Source: DATKZM01 sp035527975
GTDB lineage: Bacteria > Pseudomonadota > Alphaproteobacteria > JAPULJ01
DNA: 64,000 nucleotides
NCBI GenBank assembly: GCA_035527975.1
Contig: DATKZM010000068.1
Location: forward strand, 88,398-152,397
Direction of reading: 5' to 3'
Positions 41,063-48,567 of this stretch are shown here, piece by piece (position 1 is the stretch's first letter; each line of letters begins with the position of its first letter). The position numbers were made by a program, and so were the translations under genes. The notes beneath the pieces were generated by a model. The model was not told the origin of the DNA, did no database searches, and saw only the letters and a program-made list of their open reading frames with translations.

Positions 41063-42346
41063 CTAGCGCACCGAACCGAGCGGGGTCGCCGCCCCCCCGG
41101 AGCCGCCCGTGGCCGCCGATCCCGTTACGCCGGCCGACGACGGCACCGCGTCACGAGGCGGCTCGGGGGCCACGTCGGCAAAGGTGCCCGAGATAGTCGT
41201 GTCCGGAAATTCCTCCTGCAGCCGCGGATAAACCTCGCGCCCGAAATTTCGGATACCGCGCACGGTTTCCTCGTGCTCCAGGAAGCCGGCCTGGCCCATG
41301 ATCAGCAATTGGCCATAGCCGCCGACATACTCGTAGTGCCTTTTGATCTGCCGATAGACCTGGTCCGGCGTGCCAGCCATCATGATTCCGGCTTCGATGG
41401 CTTTCTCCACACTGGCGGCCTTCGCGAAGGCGCTGAGCGGATGCTCGGCGCCACGCAGCATAGCGACGTTTGCCTGGATGGGAACGTAGCCCGGAGGATT
41501 TGCGAACTGAGGCAGCACTTTGTTGGCCGTGATGTACCACATCAGCTTCTCCGCACCGGCCACGGCATCGGCTTCGTTGTCGCCGACGTAAATCAACGCC
41601 GCATAGGCGAGCCGGTCGATCGGCACGTCGTTGCCGCGGCCCGCCTCGCGCCAGCCTTGGCGATAGGACTCGAAGATCTTGCGCGTGTTTTCAAAGCCGG
41701 TCAGGAAGGTCGCCTGCACATATCCCTGGCGGCCGACCTGCTTGGCCCCGCCGGTGCTCGTGGTGCTGATCCAGATCGGGGGGTGGGGATCCTGATAGGA
41801 GCGCGGCCAGATGTTGATGTTGCGGTGGTGGAAGAAACGGCCTTCGTGGCTCACCGGCCCGTCATGGCTGGTCCACGCCTTGACGATGAGCTCGAGCGCC
41901 TCCTGGAAGCGCTCGTTCATGCGGACCGGATTGCTGTTCGCCGGCGAGATTTCGTAAGGCACGCCGCGCACGAAGCCCGCCTCGACCCGCCCGCGCGACA
42001 TGATATCGACCAGCGCCATCTCCTCGGCGACCCGGACGGGTTGGCGCCGGTTGGCGATCGGATTGCCGAGGATGAGCAGTCGCGCCTTGGTCGTCAATCG
42101 CGCCAGCGCCGCCATGACCAGGGGCGCTGCGGGATCGACGCAGGTGGCGGTCTGATGATGCTCGTTCAGCATGATCTCCAGACCTTCATCCTCGGCGATC
42201 AGCCATTCGTCGATGAAACGATCATAGAGCGCGGCCCCCTTCTCCGGATCGTAGTGGCGATTCGGCAGGGTCACCCGGATCGACGCATACTCGTCGGCCG
42301 GTGGCAGGTATGGATAGGCGTTTTCGCTGAAATGCCAGGCTCTCAT
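41063..42346 (-). CDS. LLM-class flavin-dependent monooxygenase (luciferase-like)
   Basis: 427 residues, long for the family because of a Gly/Ala/Ser-rich C-terminal tail (~residues 385-427). TIM-barrel bacterial-luciferase features: YDRFIDEWLIAEDEGLEIMLNEHHQTATCVDPAAPLVMAALARLT in part (LMLNEHH-like IMLNEHHQT), AEEMALVDIMSRGRVEAGFVRGVP, ERFQEALELIVKAWTS and PIWISTTS. Members use reduced FMN from a separate reductase to oxygenate small organics. It follows the alpha/beta hydrolase by 41 bp on the same strand, so the two form a monooxygenase-hydrolase pair. Confidence 0.9.
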   Translation of the reverse strand: MRAWHFSENAYPYLPPADEYASIRVTLPNRHYDPEKGAALYDRFIDEWLIAEDEGLEIMLNEHHQTATCVDPAAPLVMAALARLTTKARLLILGNPIANRRQPVRVAEEMALVDIMSRGRVEAGFVRGVPYEISPANSNPVRMNERFQEALELIVKAWTSHDGPVSHEGRFFHHRNINIWPRSYQDPHPPIWISTTSTGGAKQVGRQGYVQATFLTGFENTRKIFESYRQGWREAGRGNDVPIDRLAYAALIYVGDNEADAVAGAEKLMWYITANKVLPQFANPPGYVPIQANVAMLRGAEHPLSAFAKAASVEKAIEAGIMMAGTPDQVYRQIKRHYEYVGGYGQLLIMGQAGFLEHEETVRGIRNFGREVYPRLQEEFPDTTISGTFADVAPEPPRDAVPSSAGVTGSAATGGSGGAATPLGSVR

Positions 42347-42387
42347 TGGACCCTCGTCAGGTTTTGCGGGGCACTTGACGGCCCCTG

Positions 42388-43161
42388 TTACTCGTCAAGG
42401 AACGACAGCACGGCTTCGGTGAATTGCTCAGGCCGCTCGATCTGGGGGGCGTGGCCGGCATCGGCGATGGCCATGGTTCGGGCGTTCGGCAGAAGCGCCG
42501 CGTAGCGCTCCAGGTAGCTATCCGATACCAGCCCGTCATGGGCGCCGCGGATCAGCAGGGCCGGCATGGCCGCGCGATGCAGGCGATGCTTCAGCTTGGG
42601 GTTGTGCATGTAAGGCTCCCACGTCAGTAGCGCGAGCGACTCTCGATTGCGCACTGCTTTCTCCAGCTGGGCGTCCGACAGTTTGGCCGGGTCCATCCGG
42701 TATTTGTCGGCATCGTGGAACAGCAGGTCGTTCACTTCGTCCTGACCCAGAACGAAGATGTCGGGAATGTCCAGCTCGCCCACCGGTCCCGTCTTGACCC
42801 CCACCGGGCCGACCAGAACCAGTCTGGAGATGCGCTCGGGCACGATCGTCGCAAGCTCGGCCGCGATCCACCCGCCGATCGAGCAGCCGACAATCTCGAC
42901 CGTGGCCAGATCGAGCCGATCCATGAGTTCCAGGTAGACGAATGCAATATCGTCGATCCGGTCGAGCCAGTCGGGCAGGCTGCTGCCGCCAAAGCCCGGA
43001 TGAGACGGTGCGATCATCCGGCGCGCTTGGGAGAACGGGCCGACGAAGGGATGCGTGGCATCGAAACCCTGTCCGCTGTGCAGAAAGAGAAGCGGCGCGC
43101 CGGATCCTTCCTCGACGATCTCAAGCTCGATGTCCCCCATTTTCTCTGTTCTTTGGGTCAA
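42388..43161 (-). CDS. Alpha/beta-hydrolase-fold hydrolase
   Basis: 257 residues from a TTG at 43161, chosen because GGGAGGG lies six bases upstream; the ATG at 43140 (MGDIELEIVEEGSGAPLLFLH in part) has no ribosome site but is also possible. The nucleophile elbow is VEIVGCSIGGW (Ser94 from TTG), the acid is in LLIRGAHDGLVS, and the base in DAGHAPQIERPEQF. HSGQGFDATHP provides the oxyanion loop. The family includes meta-cleavage-product hydrolases (C-C bond) and esterases/lactonases. Likely substrate is the oxygenation product of the downstream luciferase-like enzyme. Confidence 0.88.
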   Translation of the reverse strand: MTQRTEKMGDIELEIVEEGSGAPLLFLHSGQGFDATHPFVGPFSQARRMIAPSHPGFGGSSLPDWLDRIDDIAFVYLELMDRLDLATVEIVGCSIGGWIAAELATIVPERISRLVLVGPVGVKTGPVGELDIPDIFVLGQDEVNDLLFHDADKYRMDPAKLSDAQLEKAVRNRESLALLTWEPYMHNPKLKHRLHRAAMPALLIRGAHDGLVSDSYLERYAALLPNARTMAIADAGHAPQIERPEQFTEAVLSFLDE

Positions 43162-43354
43162 CGCCCACCCTCCCTTGTCGCGAAGCCTCGCGCGGTACTG
43201 TATGATCGAGCTGCCCTGCGCCCCCGCGGCAAGGGCACTTGGGTCCGATTGAACGTGTCTGCCGGCGTCGCCCCGCCGCTGGCTCGTGTCGGACAAACCG
43301 GCTCCTGACGGTGCGGGCGACCTGACGGGAGCTTTGGCGTTGAAATCATTTCGA

Positions 43355-43385
43355 TTGTTCTGATATATGGAATAACTTCTATATT
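43355..43385. promoter_or_regulatory. Shared promoter/operator-like element, copy 1
   Basis: TTGTTCTG (43355-43362), five variable bases, TGGAAT (43368-43373), then TnCTAT (43375-43381... in the same spacing as copy 2 at 48291). TTGTTC with TATATT 19 bp later could be -35/-10 for the IclR gene at 43538, with TGGAAT inside the spacer as operator. The 376-bp spacer 43162-43537 otherwise holds no gene and must also carry the promoter of the minus-strand hydrolase operon. Confidence 0.4.
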
Positions 43386-43537
43386 CTGGCACAAGCAAAT
43401 TGGGGCCGTCAACACAGTTGGATCGGCCGCGGGCAGGGGCGCGGCGATGTGCCCGTATTTCCTCCGGCCGTCGTGTCCTACCACTGACGTACGGCCGGCG
43501 TGGCCCGAGCGCCGGAAGCAGCAATACGGCTAGTTGA

Positions 43538-44329
43538 ATGACCAAACCAGTACCGCAATCCAACAAGGCAACCGAGCGCATCCTGCGCGTCCTGACTGTC
43601 TTCGCCGACGAGCCCCGCAAGAGCGTCGGCGTGACCGAGCTGAGCCGCAATTTGGGCATGACCAAGAACATGGCGTTTCGCGCGCTCAGCACGCTGGTCA
43701 ATGAAGGCTATCTGATGCGCGATCCGGGCGGATCGCGCTACGAGTTGGGATACCGGGCCATCGAACTGCGCAACGCCGACTTCGAGGAACAGGACTGGCC
43801 GAAGATCTGTGTTGCCTACATGCGCAACATTCACGAGATCACGAGGGAAACGGTGACGCTGTCGATCCGCGCCGGCTTCCACTCGGTGGTAATCGATGGC
43901 ATCGAGGGGCGTCAGCCAGTCGTCACGCGCGTGCTCTACGGCCGGCCGATTCCGCTCCATGCGGGGCCCGGATCGCGCGCCATACTGGCTTTCATGGCCG
44001 ACGAGGAGATCGAGGAATTCCTGGCGCAGAACGTCCCGCTGGCGCAGATCAGAGATACCACGATCGTGGAGCCGGCCGCGCTCTGGGACGAGATCCGTCT
44101 GGTCCGTCAACGTGGCTACACGACGGGATATCGCGATCATATTCCGATCGGTTCGGCGATCGCATTTCCGGTTCTTGACGGGAGTGGACATTCGGTCGGC
44201 GCGATCGCCATCGGCACGGCGGACGAGGTTTCCGGAGATGCGCGGCTGCAGGCGCTCCTGCCGGCGTTGCGGCAGCAGATGGATGAGTTGAACGGTCGCA
44301 CCGGCGCATCCCTTTCCACCCGCCACTAG
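43538..44329 (+). CDS. IclR-family transcriptional regulator (first of tandem pair)
   Basis: 263 residues. The winged helix occupies residues ~8-70 (SNKATERILRVLTVFADEP, VGVTELSRNLGMTKNMAFRA, LVNEGYLMRDPGGSRYELG) and the GAF-like effector domain the rest (GIEGRQPVVTRVLYGRPIPLHAGPGSRAIL in part: PLHAGPGSRAILAFM). It is divergent from the hydrolase/monooxygenase pair and 16 bp ahead of a second IclR gene. It probably senses a substrate or intermediate of one of the flanking clusters. Confidence 0.93.
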   Translation: MTKPVPQSNKATERILRVLTVFADEPRKSVGVTELSRNLGMTKNMAFRALSTLVNEGYLMRDPGGSRYELGYRAIELRNADFEEQDWPKICVAYMRNIHEITRETVTLSIRAGFHSVVIDGIEGRQPVVTRVLYGRPIPLHAGPGSRAILAFMADEEIEEFLAQNVPLAQIRDTTIVEPAALWDEIRLVRQRGYTTGYRDHIPIGSAIAFPVLDGSGHSVGAIAIGTADEVSGDARLQALLPALRQQMDELNGRTGASLSTRH

Positions 44330-44345
44330 CAACGGCGACCGGACC

Positions 44346-45161
44346 ATGCATTCGTCGGCCCATCACGTTTTCGAAGTATTGCGGCTCGTCTGCGCCAACG
44401 ATGAGGCATCGGGCGTGACCGAGATCAGCCGCCGCCTGTCGTTGCCGGTCAGCACCACGCACCGCGCGCTGACCACGCTGGAGCGAACCGGCTATGTGCG
44501 GCGCACAGAATCTGCGAAATACGAAATCGGCAACAATGCCGAGCGGCTTGCGTTCGGTCTGTTGCGGCGATTTCCGATCCGGGAGGCGGCCCAGCCATTT
44601 CTCCGCCAGATCGCTGCGGCGACCGACGGCACGACCTCGCTGCATGTTCGCCTTGGATGGTTCGGTATCCGGATCGCGTCGATCTTCAGCGAGAGCGATA
44701 CGATCTCGAAACTCGAGCGCTTGGGCGAGCCGCACCTGCTGCATCAAAGCATCGGCTCAACGGTGCTTTTGACGATGCTGCCGAGCGGCAGGCAAAATGC
44801 CTACCGGGCGTTTGTCGCTTCGCACTACGCCCAGATGTGGGACAAATTCGCGGACGAAACCGTCGCGGCACAGGGCCTGGAGATTCGTCGATCGGGATTT
44901 GCCTATGAGCGGGCCGCGCCGATGCACGACGTGTTTGCGGTTCCCGTGCGTGACCCCGATGGGTGCGCGATCGCGGCAGTTACCGTGCAGCGCATGAAGC
45001 CGGGCCGCGCACCGATTGCGACCGATTCCCAGCTTGTCCAGTGCATGGATGTGGTCTCTCGGCTCGAAAGCGTCGTGCGATCGAAAATGGATGCGCTGCG
45101 CGATCCCTACGCGCATCTCGATCCCGACACGATCCTCCTCGACGTCAAGTCGATCCATTAG
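44346..45161 (+). CDS. IclR-family transcriptional regulator (second of tandem pair)
   Basis: 271 residues. Helix-turn-helix: ASGVTEISRRLSLPVSTTHR, ALTTLERTGYVRRTESAKYEIG; effector domain from ~residue 80 (REAAQPFLRQIAAATDGTTSLHVR in part). It follows the first IclR gene by 16 bp but is clearly divergent from it in sequence, so the pair is not a fresh duplication. Two co-expressed IclR proteins may form separate dimers that control the left (monooxygenase) and right (TRAP-2/flavoprotein) clusters respectively; this is inference. Confidence 0.92.
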   Translation: MHSSAHHVFEVLRLVCANDEASGVTEISRRLSLPVSTTHRALTTLERTGYVRRTESAKYEIGNNAERLAFGLLRRFPIREAAQPFLRQIAAATDGTTSLHVRLGWFGIRIASIFSESDTISKLERLGEPHLLHQSIGSTVLLTMLPSGRQNAYRAFVASHYAQMWDKFADETVAAQGLEIRRSGFAYERAAPMHDVFAVPVRDPDGCAIAAVTVQRMKPGRAPIATDSQLVQCMDVVSRLESVVRSKMDALRDPYAHLDPDTILLDVKSIH

Positions 45162-45199
45162 GAGCCCGTCGGCCTCCCTTGCCGAGGTCTAGCGCATTT

Positions 45200-45213
45200 T
45201 CCACTTTCGTGGA
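45200..45213. terminator. Small hairpin between convergent iclR and dctM genes
   Basis: TCCAC pairs with GTGGA around a TTTC loop, inside the 88-bp convergent gap. ATTTT precedes it, giving a weak bidirectional-terminator look (uridines on the minus-strand side). Confidence 0.35.
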
Positions 45214-45249
45214 CTCGGCTCCAGCCCGCTAAACGGAGAATGCTCAAGC

Positions 45250-46554
45250 TCACATGGTGCTGGGAAGCCAGGTGGCGATCACCGGAAACGCCACCAGCAG
45301 TGCAATGAGAATCATCTGGGCGATGACAAAGGGAAGCACCCCCCGATAGATCTGGCTGAGTGCGATGTCCGGCGCCATGCCCTTGATGATGAAGACGTTC
45401 ATGCCGATTGGCGGGGAAATCAGTCCCATCTCGACGACCATGACGACAATCACACCGAACCAGACCGGGTCGACGCCGATGGCCGTTGCGATCGGGAAGA
45501 AGATCGGGATGGTCAGCAGGATCATTGCCAACGAATCGAGCGCACAGCCAAGTACAAAATAGATCAAAAGGATGACGATAATCGTCAGCTGTTTAGAGAG
45601 ATTCAGCGCGACGACGAAGTCGCCCAGAGCGCCGGCAAGACCGCCCAGGGTCAAGAACTTGTTGAGCATGATGGCGCCGATCAGGATGGTAAAGATCATC
45701 GCCGTCGTCTTGACGGTCTCGGTCAGGCAACTCACCAGCACTTTGGACGTCATCCGACCGGCGGCCAGAGTTAGAACGAAGGCGCCGACCGCACCGATGC
45801 CGGCCGCTTCGGTCGGCGTGAAGGCGCCGGTATAGATGCCGCCGATGACCAGGAGAAACAGCACCAGCGTCAGCAACACGCTCCACAAAGCCCGCAGCTT
45901 CTCGACGATCGTGGTTTTCGGGCCGCGTGGGCCGAGCTTGGGATTGATCCGGGTCACGATCGAAACCGTGACCATGAACCCGGCGATTGTCAGAATTCCC
46001 GGAATGATGCCCGCGGCGAACAGCTCGGCGATCGACGTCTCAGTAAGAATGCCGTAGAGAACCAGAATGACGCTCGGCGGGATAAGAATGCCGATGGTCC
46101 CCCCGGCGGCGATCGCGCCGGTTGCCAGCCGCTCGTCGTATCCGTAGCGGCGCATCTCCGGCAGGGCGACCTGGGTCATGGTGGCGGCGGTCGCCAGGCT
46201 CGAGCCGCAGATCGCGGCGAAGCTGCCGCATCCACCGATCGTGGCAAGCGCGAGACCGCCGCGCCGGTGTCCCAGCCAAGTGTTGCAGGCACGGAACAAC
46301 ATCTCCGACAAGCCCGAGCTGGTCGCAAAGTATCCCATCAAGATGAACAGCGGTACGACGCTCAACTCGTGCGTGACGACCGTCTCGAATGCGGTTTGCC
46401 CCAGCATCGAAAATGCGGGCTCGGAGCCGATTATGATCACGGACCCGACCAGACCGACCACGCCCAATGCGAATCCAATCGGCATGCCCAGGGCGAGCAG
46501 CACGAACATGACGCCCAGCCCGATGAGATTGATCGCAATGAAGTCCATCGACAT
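45250..46554 (-). CDS. dctM: TRAP transporter large permease (TRAP-2)
   Basis: 434 residues. SVVPLFILMGYFATSSGLSEMLFRACNTWLGHRRGGLALATIGGCGSFAAICGSSLATA (in part: LGHRRGGLALATIGGCGSFAA), AIAAGGTIGILIPPSVILVLYG, FTPTEAAGIGAVGAF and LISPPIGMNVFII. Start ATG 46554 is followed by a typical first membrane span (FIAINLIGLGVMFVLLALGMPIGFAL in part). Gene order dctP-dctQ-dctM on minus. Ligand unknown; divergent FAD dehydrogenase at 48568 suggests shared metabolism. Confidence 0.95.
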   Translation of the reverse strand: MSMDFIAINLIGLGVMFVLLALGMPIGFALGVVGLVGSVIIIGSEPAFSMLGQTAFETVVTHELSVVPLFILMGYFATSSGLSEMLFRACNTWLGHRRGGLALATIGGCGSFAAICGSSLATAATMTQVALPEMRRYGYDERLATGAIAAGGTIGILIPPSVILVLYGILTETSIAELFAAGIIPGILTIAGFMVTVSIVTRINPKLGPRGPKTTIVEKLRALWSVLLTLVLFLLVIGGIYTGAFTPTEAAGIGAVGAFVLTLAAGRMTSKVLVSCLTETVKTTAMIFTILIGAIMLNKFLTLGGLAGALGDFVVALNLSKQLTIIVILLIYFVLGCALDSLAMILLTIPIFFPIATAIGVDPVWFGVIVVMVVEMGLISPPIGMNVFIIKGMAPDIALSQIYRGVLPFVIAQMILIALLVAFPVIATWLPSTM

Positions 46555-46591
46555 GCCCGCGTGAGGAAGGCCGGGCGCGGCGGGAGGTCCG

Positions 46592-47131
46592 TCAGTCCGT
46601 CGGCGGCGTATCCCGCGCTTCGGGCTGCCTCCCGGCGACCGCGCCCTTGAACGATTCGTACCAGATGATTGACAAGGCGACCGCCATGGCGCCGGTGCAG
46701 GCGAACATCACAGCGGCAATGGGCCAAGCCGGGATGCCCAGCAACTGCGTCATGTCGTTCTTGTCGAACTTGACGAGCATGCGGTCCCAAAGCCGCCAGC
46801 CAATCGCGCACACGAACAGAAATGAGGTCCCGAAGGTGATCGTGTCGAGAACCGCCCGGAGCCGGGCCGGCAGATGAACAATGACGATATCAATCCGGAT
46901 TTGGCCGCGCGTGATCGTCGTCAGACCGAGCCCCAGATAGACGGTCAGCGCCATCAGCAGCTCGGTCAACTCGACCTTGGGCGGGATTGGCCGGCGGAAA
47001 ACCTCGCGGCCGATCACATCGGCAAACGTCAAAAGCGCAAGCATCGCCAGGGTGACGCCCCCCGCCCAGGCGAGCCATGTCATGGCCCGCCGGACGCGGA
47101 GCGGCGGTGACGGCTGCGTATCGGTCGTCAC
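46592..47131 (-). CDS. dctQ: TRAP transporter small permease (TRAP-2)
   Basis: 179 residues from a GTG at 47131. Four membrane segments; FADVIGREVFRRPIPPKVELTELLMALTVYLGLGL (in part) and TRGQIRIDIVI fit DctQ. The 34-bp gap to dctP contains a duplicated copy of the end of dctP. Gap to dctM is 37 bp. Confidence 0.9.
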   Translation of the reverse strand: MTTDTQPSPPLRVRRAMTWLAWAGGVTLAMLALLTFADVIGREVFRRPIPPKVELTELLMALTVYLGLGLTTITRGQIRIDIVIVHLPARLRAVLDTITFGTSFLFVCAIGWRLWDRMLVKFDKNDMTQLLGIPAWPIAAVMFACTGAMAVALSIIWYESFKGAVAGRQPEARDTPPTD

Positions 47132-47137
47132 TTATCC

Positions 47138-47193
47138 TACCGATTGGCGCGCATCTTCGCTTGTCTTACCGATTGGCGCGCATCTTCGCTTGT
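47138..47193. repeat. 27-bp tandem duplication of the 3' end of dctP (TRAP-2)
   Basis: The 27 bases at 47138-47164 recur at 47167-47193 with a 29-bp period; key ends are TACCGATTGG and TTCGCTTGT. The second copy is the coding end of dctP (AKMRANR-stop); the first copy lies just beyond the stop and repeats the same codons with its own TAG. Looks like a recent slippage duplication in the dctP-dctQ junction. Confidence 0.9.
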
Positions 47194-48215
47194 TGCTTCA
47201 TGATCAGCTGCAGATCGGCAAGCAGCGCCTTGCCGTCAAGGCCGGCCTTGTCGGCCTTGGCGACCCATTCGTCATACAAGGGCTGTACCTTGCCGCGCCA
47301 ACGGGCCAGTTCGGCGGGCGAAATTTTGCGGATCTTGTTGCCTGCCTTAATGGCAAGAGCCTTGCCGGCTATGTCGGCCGTGTCCCAGCGTTTGCCGAAC
47401 AAGCGAGAGGCCGACAAACCGCCGAGCTTGTCCAGGACGGCCTTGTTCTTCGCCGAAAGGCCGTTCCAGCGCTTCTTGTTCATGATGACGAAGAAGGCCG
47501 AGGTGTACAGACCGTCCGAAAATTCAAGATGATGCTTGACCAGCTTGGCCAGACGAAAACCCTTGACCTCCGAGTAAGGGAAGAAGGTCCCCGAAACAAT
47601 GCCGCGCAGGAGCGCTTCGTGCGCCTTGCTGCCCGGCATCGCGACCGGCACGGCGCCGAGCTTGCCGGCGAGAGGGACCCCGCCGCCGCCGACCCTGAGC
47701 TTCATGCCCTTCAGGTCTTCCAGTACGGTAACCGGCGTCTTGGTGTGCAGAACCCCCGGACCGGCAACTATGACCGCGAGCAGCTTGACGTCGCCGTATT
47801 CCCGCGCGGCCATTTTGTGCTTGGCGTACCATGACCACAGCGCCGCGCTTCCGGTCTCGGCATTCGGCGATATGAACGGCAGTTCGATGGCCTGCATGAC
47901 TGGAAACCGGCCGGGCGTGTAGGCCGGAACGCCCCACGCGATATCGGCGATGCCGTTCTTGGCCAGATCGTACTGTCCCGGCGGCTTGGCCAGCGGCGCC
48001 TTCAGCAGATTGATCTTGAGCGAGCCGCCGGTCGCCTTGTTGACCTGCGCAACCCAGGCCGAGAGCGACAGGCTGATGTGGTGAACCGGCGGCAGCCAGT
48101 TGGCCATCCGCAATGTCTCGGCTCTGACCGTGACCGGCGTCGCGACAAGGGCAAGCGTCAACGCTGCACTTGTTGCGGGTATCGCAATCCGTTTCAAGAA
48201 AAGCATGGTTTCCAT
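47166..48215 (-). CDS. dctP: TRAP transporter substrate-binding protein DctP (TRAP-2)
   Basis: 349 residues from ATG 48215; ATG 48206 (MLFLKRIAIPATSAALTLAL) is an equally plausible start. Signal peptide cleaves near VRAE. Mature features: LRMANWLPPVHHISLSL, the ligand-binding region LKGMKLRVGGGGVPLAGKLGAVPV with the conserved arginine, and KAHEALLRGIVSGTFFPYSE. Its stop codon is within the duplicated 3' end. It is divergent from the FAD dehydrogenase across a 352-bp spacer. Confidence 0.93.
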   Translation of the reverse strand: METMLFLKRIAIPATSAALTLALVATPVTVRAETLRMANWLPPVHHISLSLSAWVAQVNKATGGSLKINLLKAPLAKPPGQYDLAKNGIADIAWGVPAYTPGRFPVMQAIELPFISPNAETGSAALWSWYAKHKMAAREYGDVKLLAVIVAGPGVLHTKTPVTVLEDLKGMKLRVGGGGVPLAGKLGAVPVAMPGSKAHEALLRGIVSGTFFPYSEVKGFRLAKLVKHHLEFSDGLYTSAFFVIMNKKRWNGLSAKNKAVLDKLGGLSASRLFGKRWDTADIAGKALAIKAGNKIRKISPAELARWRGKVQPLYDEWVAKADKAGLDGKALLADLQLIMKQQAKMRANR

Positions 48216-48230
48216 CCCTCGCTCACACGC

Positions 48231-48293
48231 GGAAATTCGCGGAAATTCGCGATGTCCGCAATTGTTGCCCAGCGTTATTGACCAGCGTTATTG
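48231..48293. repeat. Two short tandem duplications in the dctP/flavoprotein spacer
   Basis: GGAAATTCGC is doubled (48231-48250) and CCAGCGTTATTG is doubled with a 13-bp period (48269-48280, 48282-48293). These are the same kind of micro-duplication seen elsewhere in the window. Confidence 0.8.
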
Positions 48294-48321
48294 TTCTGTA
48301 CATTGGAATTCATGCTATCAT
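48291..48321. promoter_or_regulatory. Shared promoter/operator-like element, copy 2
   Basis: TTGTTCTG (48291-48298), five variable bases, TGGAAT (48304-48309), then the TnCTAT stretch, aligned base for base with copy 1 at 43355. TTGTTC and TATCAT are 19 bp apart. CTAT-cat-ATAG (48315-48325) is also a small inverted repeat. It may drive the FAD dehydrogenase (ATG-equivalent GTG 48568) or regulate TRAP-2, and could be recognised by one of the IclR proteins. Confidence 0.4.
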
Positions 48322-48567
48322 ATAGTACCGATGTGAGTCAAAGCCGGGTAGTGGACGCAGCGCCAGATCATCGGAGATGATTTCGGGCGGCGATGCGGCC
48401 TCGAACGTCCGGCCGGCGGCGGGATTAATCCGAAATTCGCGATGCACCGAACCGCGACTGGCGCCGTATCAAAGGGCTCGTTCTTCGGTCCGGCGCGCCC
48501 GACTGAGCGACCGCTTGCGCGGGCATGCGTCGACCATGGGTCACAATAACGTCAAAGGGGGCCGGCC

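Noticed and set aside
43162..43701. Upstream extension of the alpha/beta hydrolase to 437 residues
   Set aside because: It runs antisense into the IclR gene and lacks similarity; the TTG 43161/ATG 43140 starts are sufficient.
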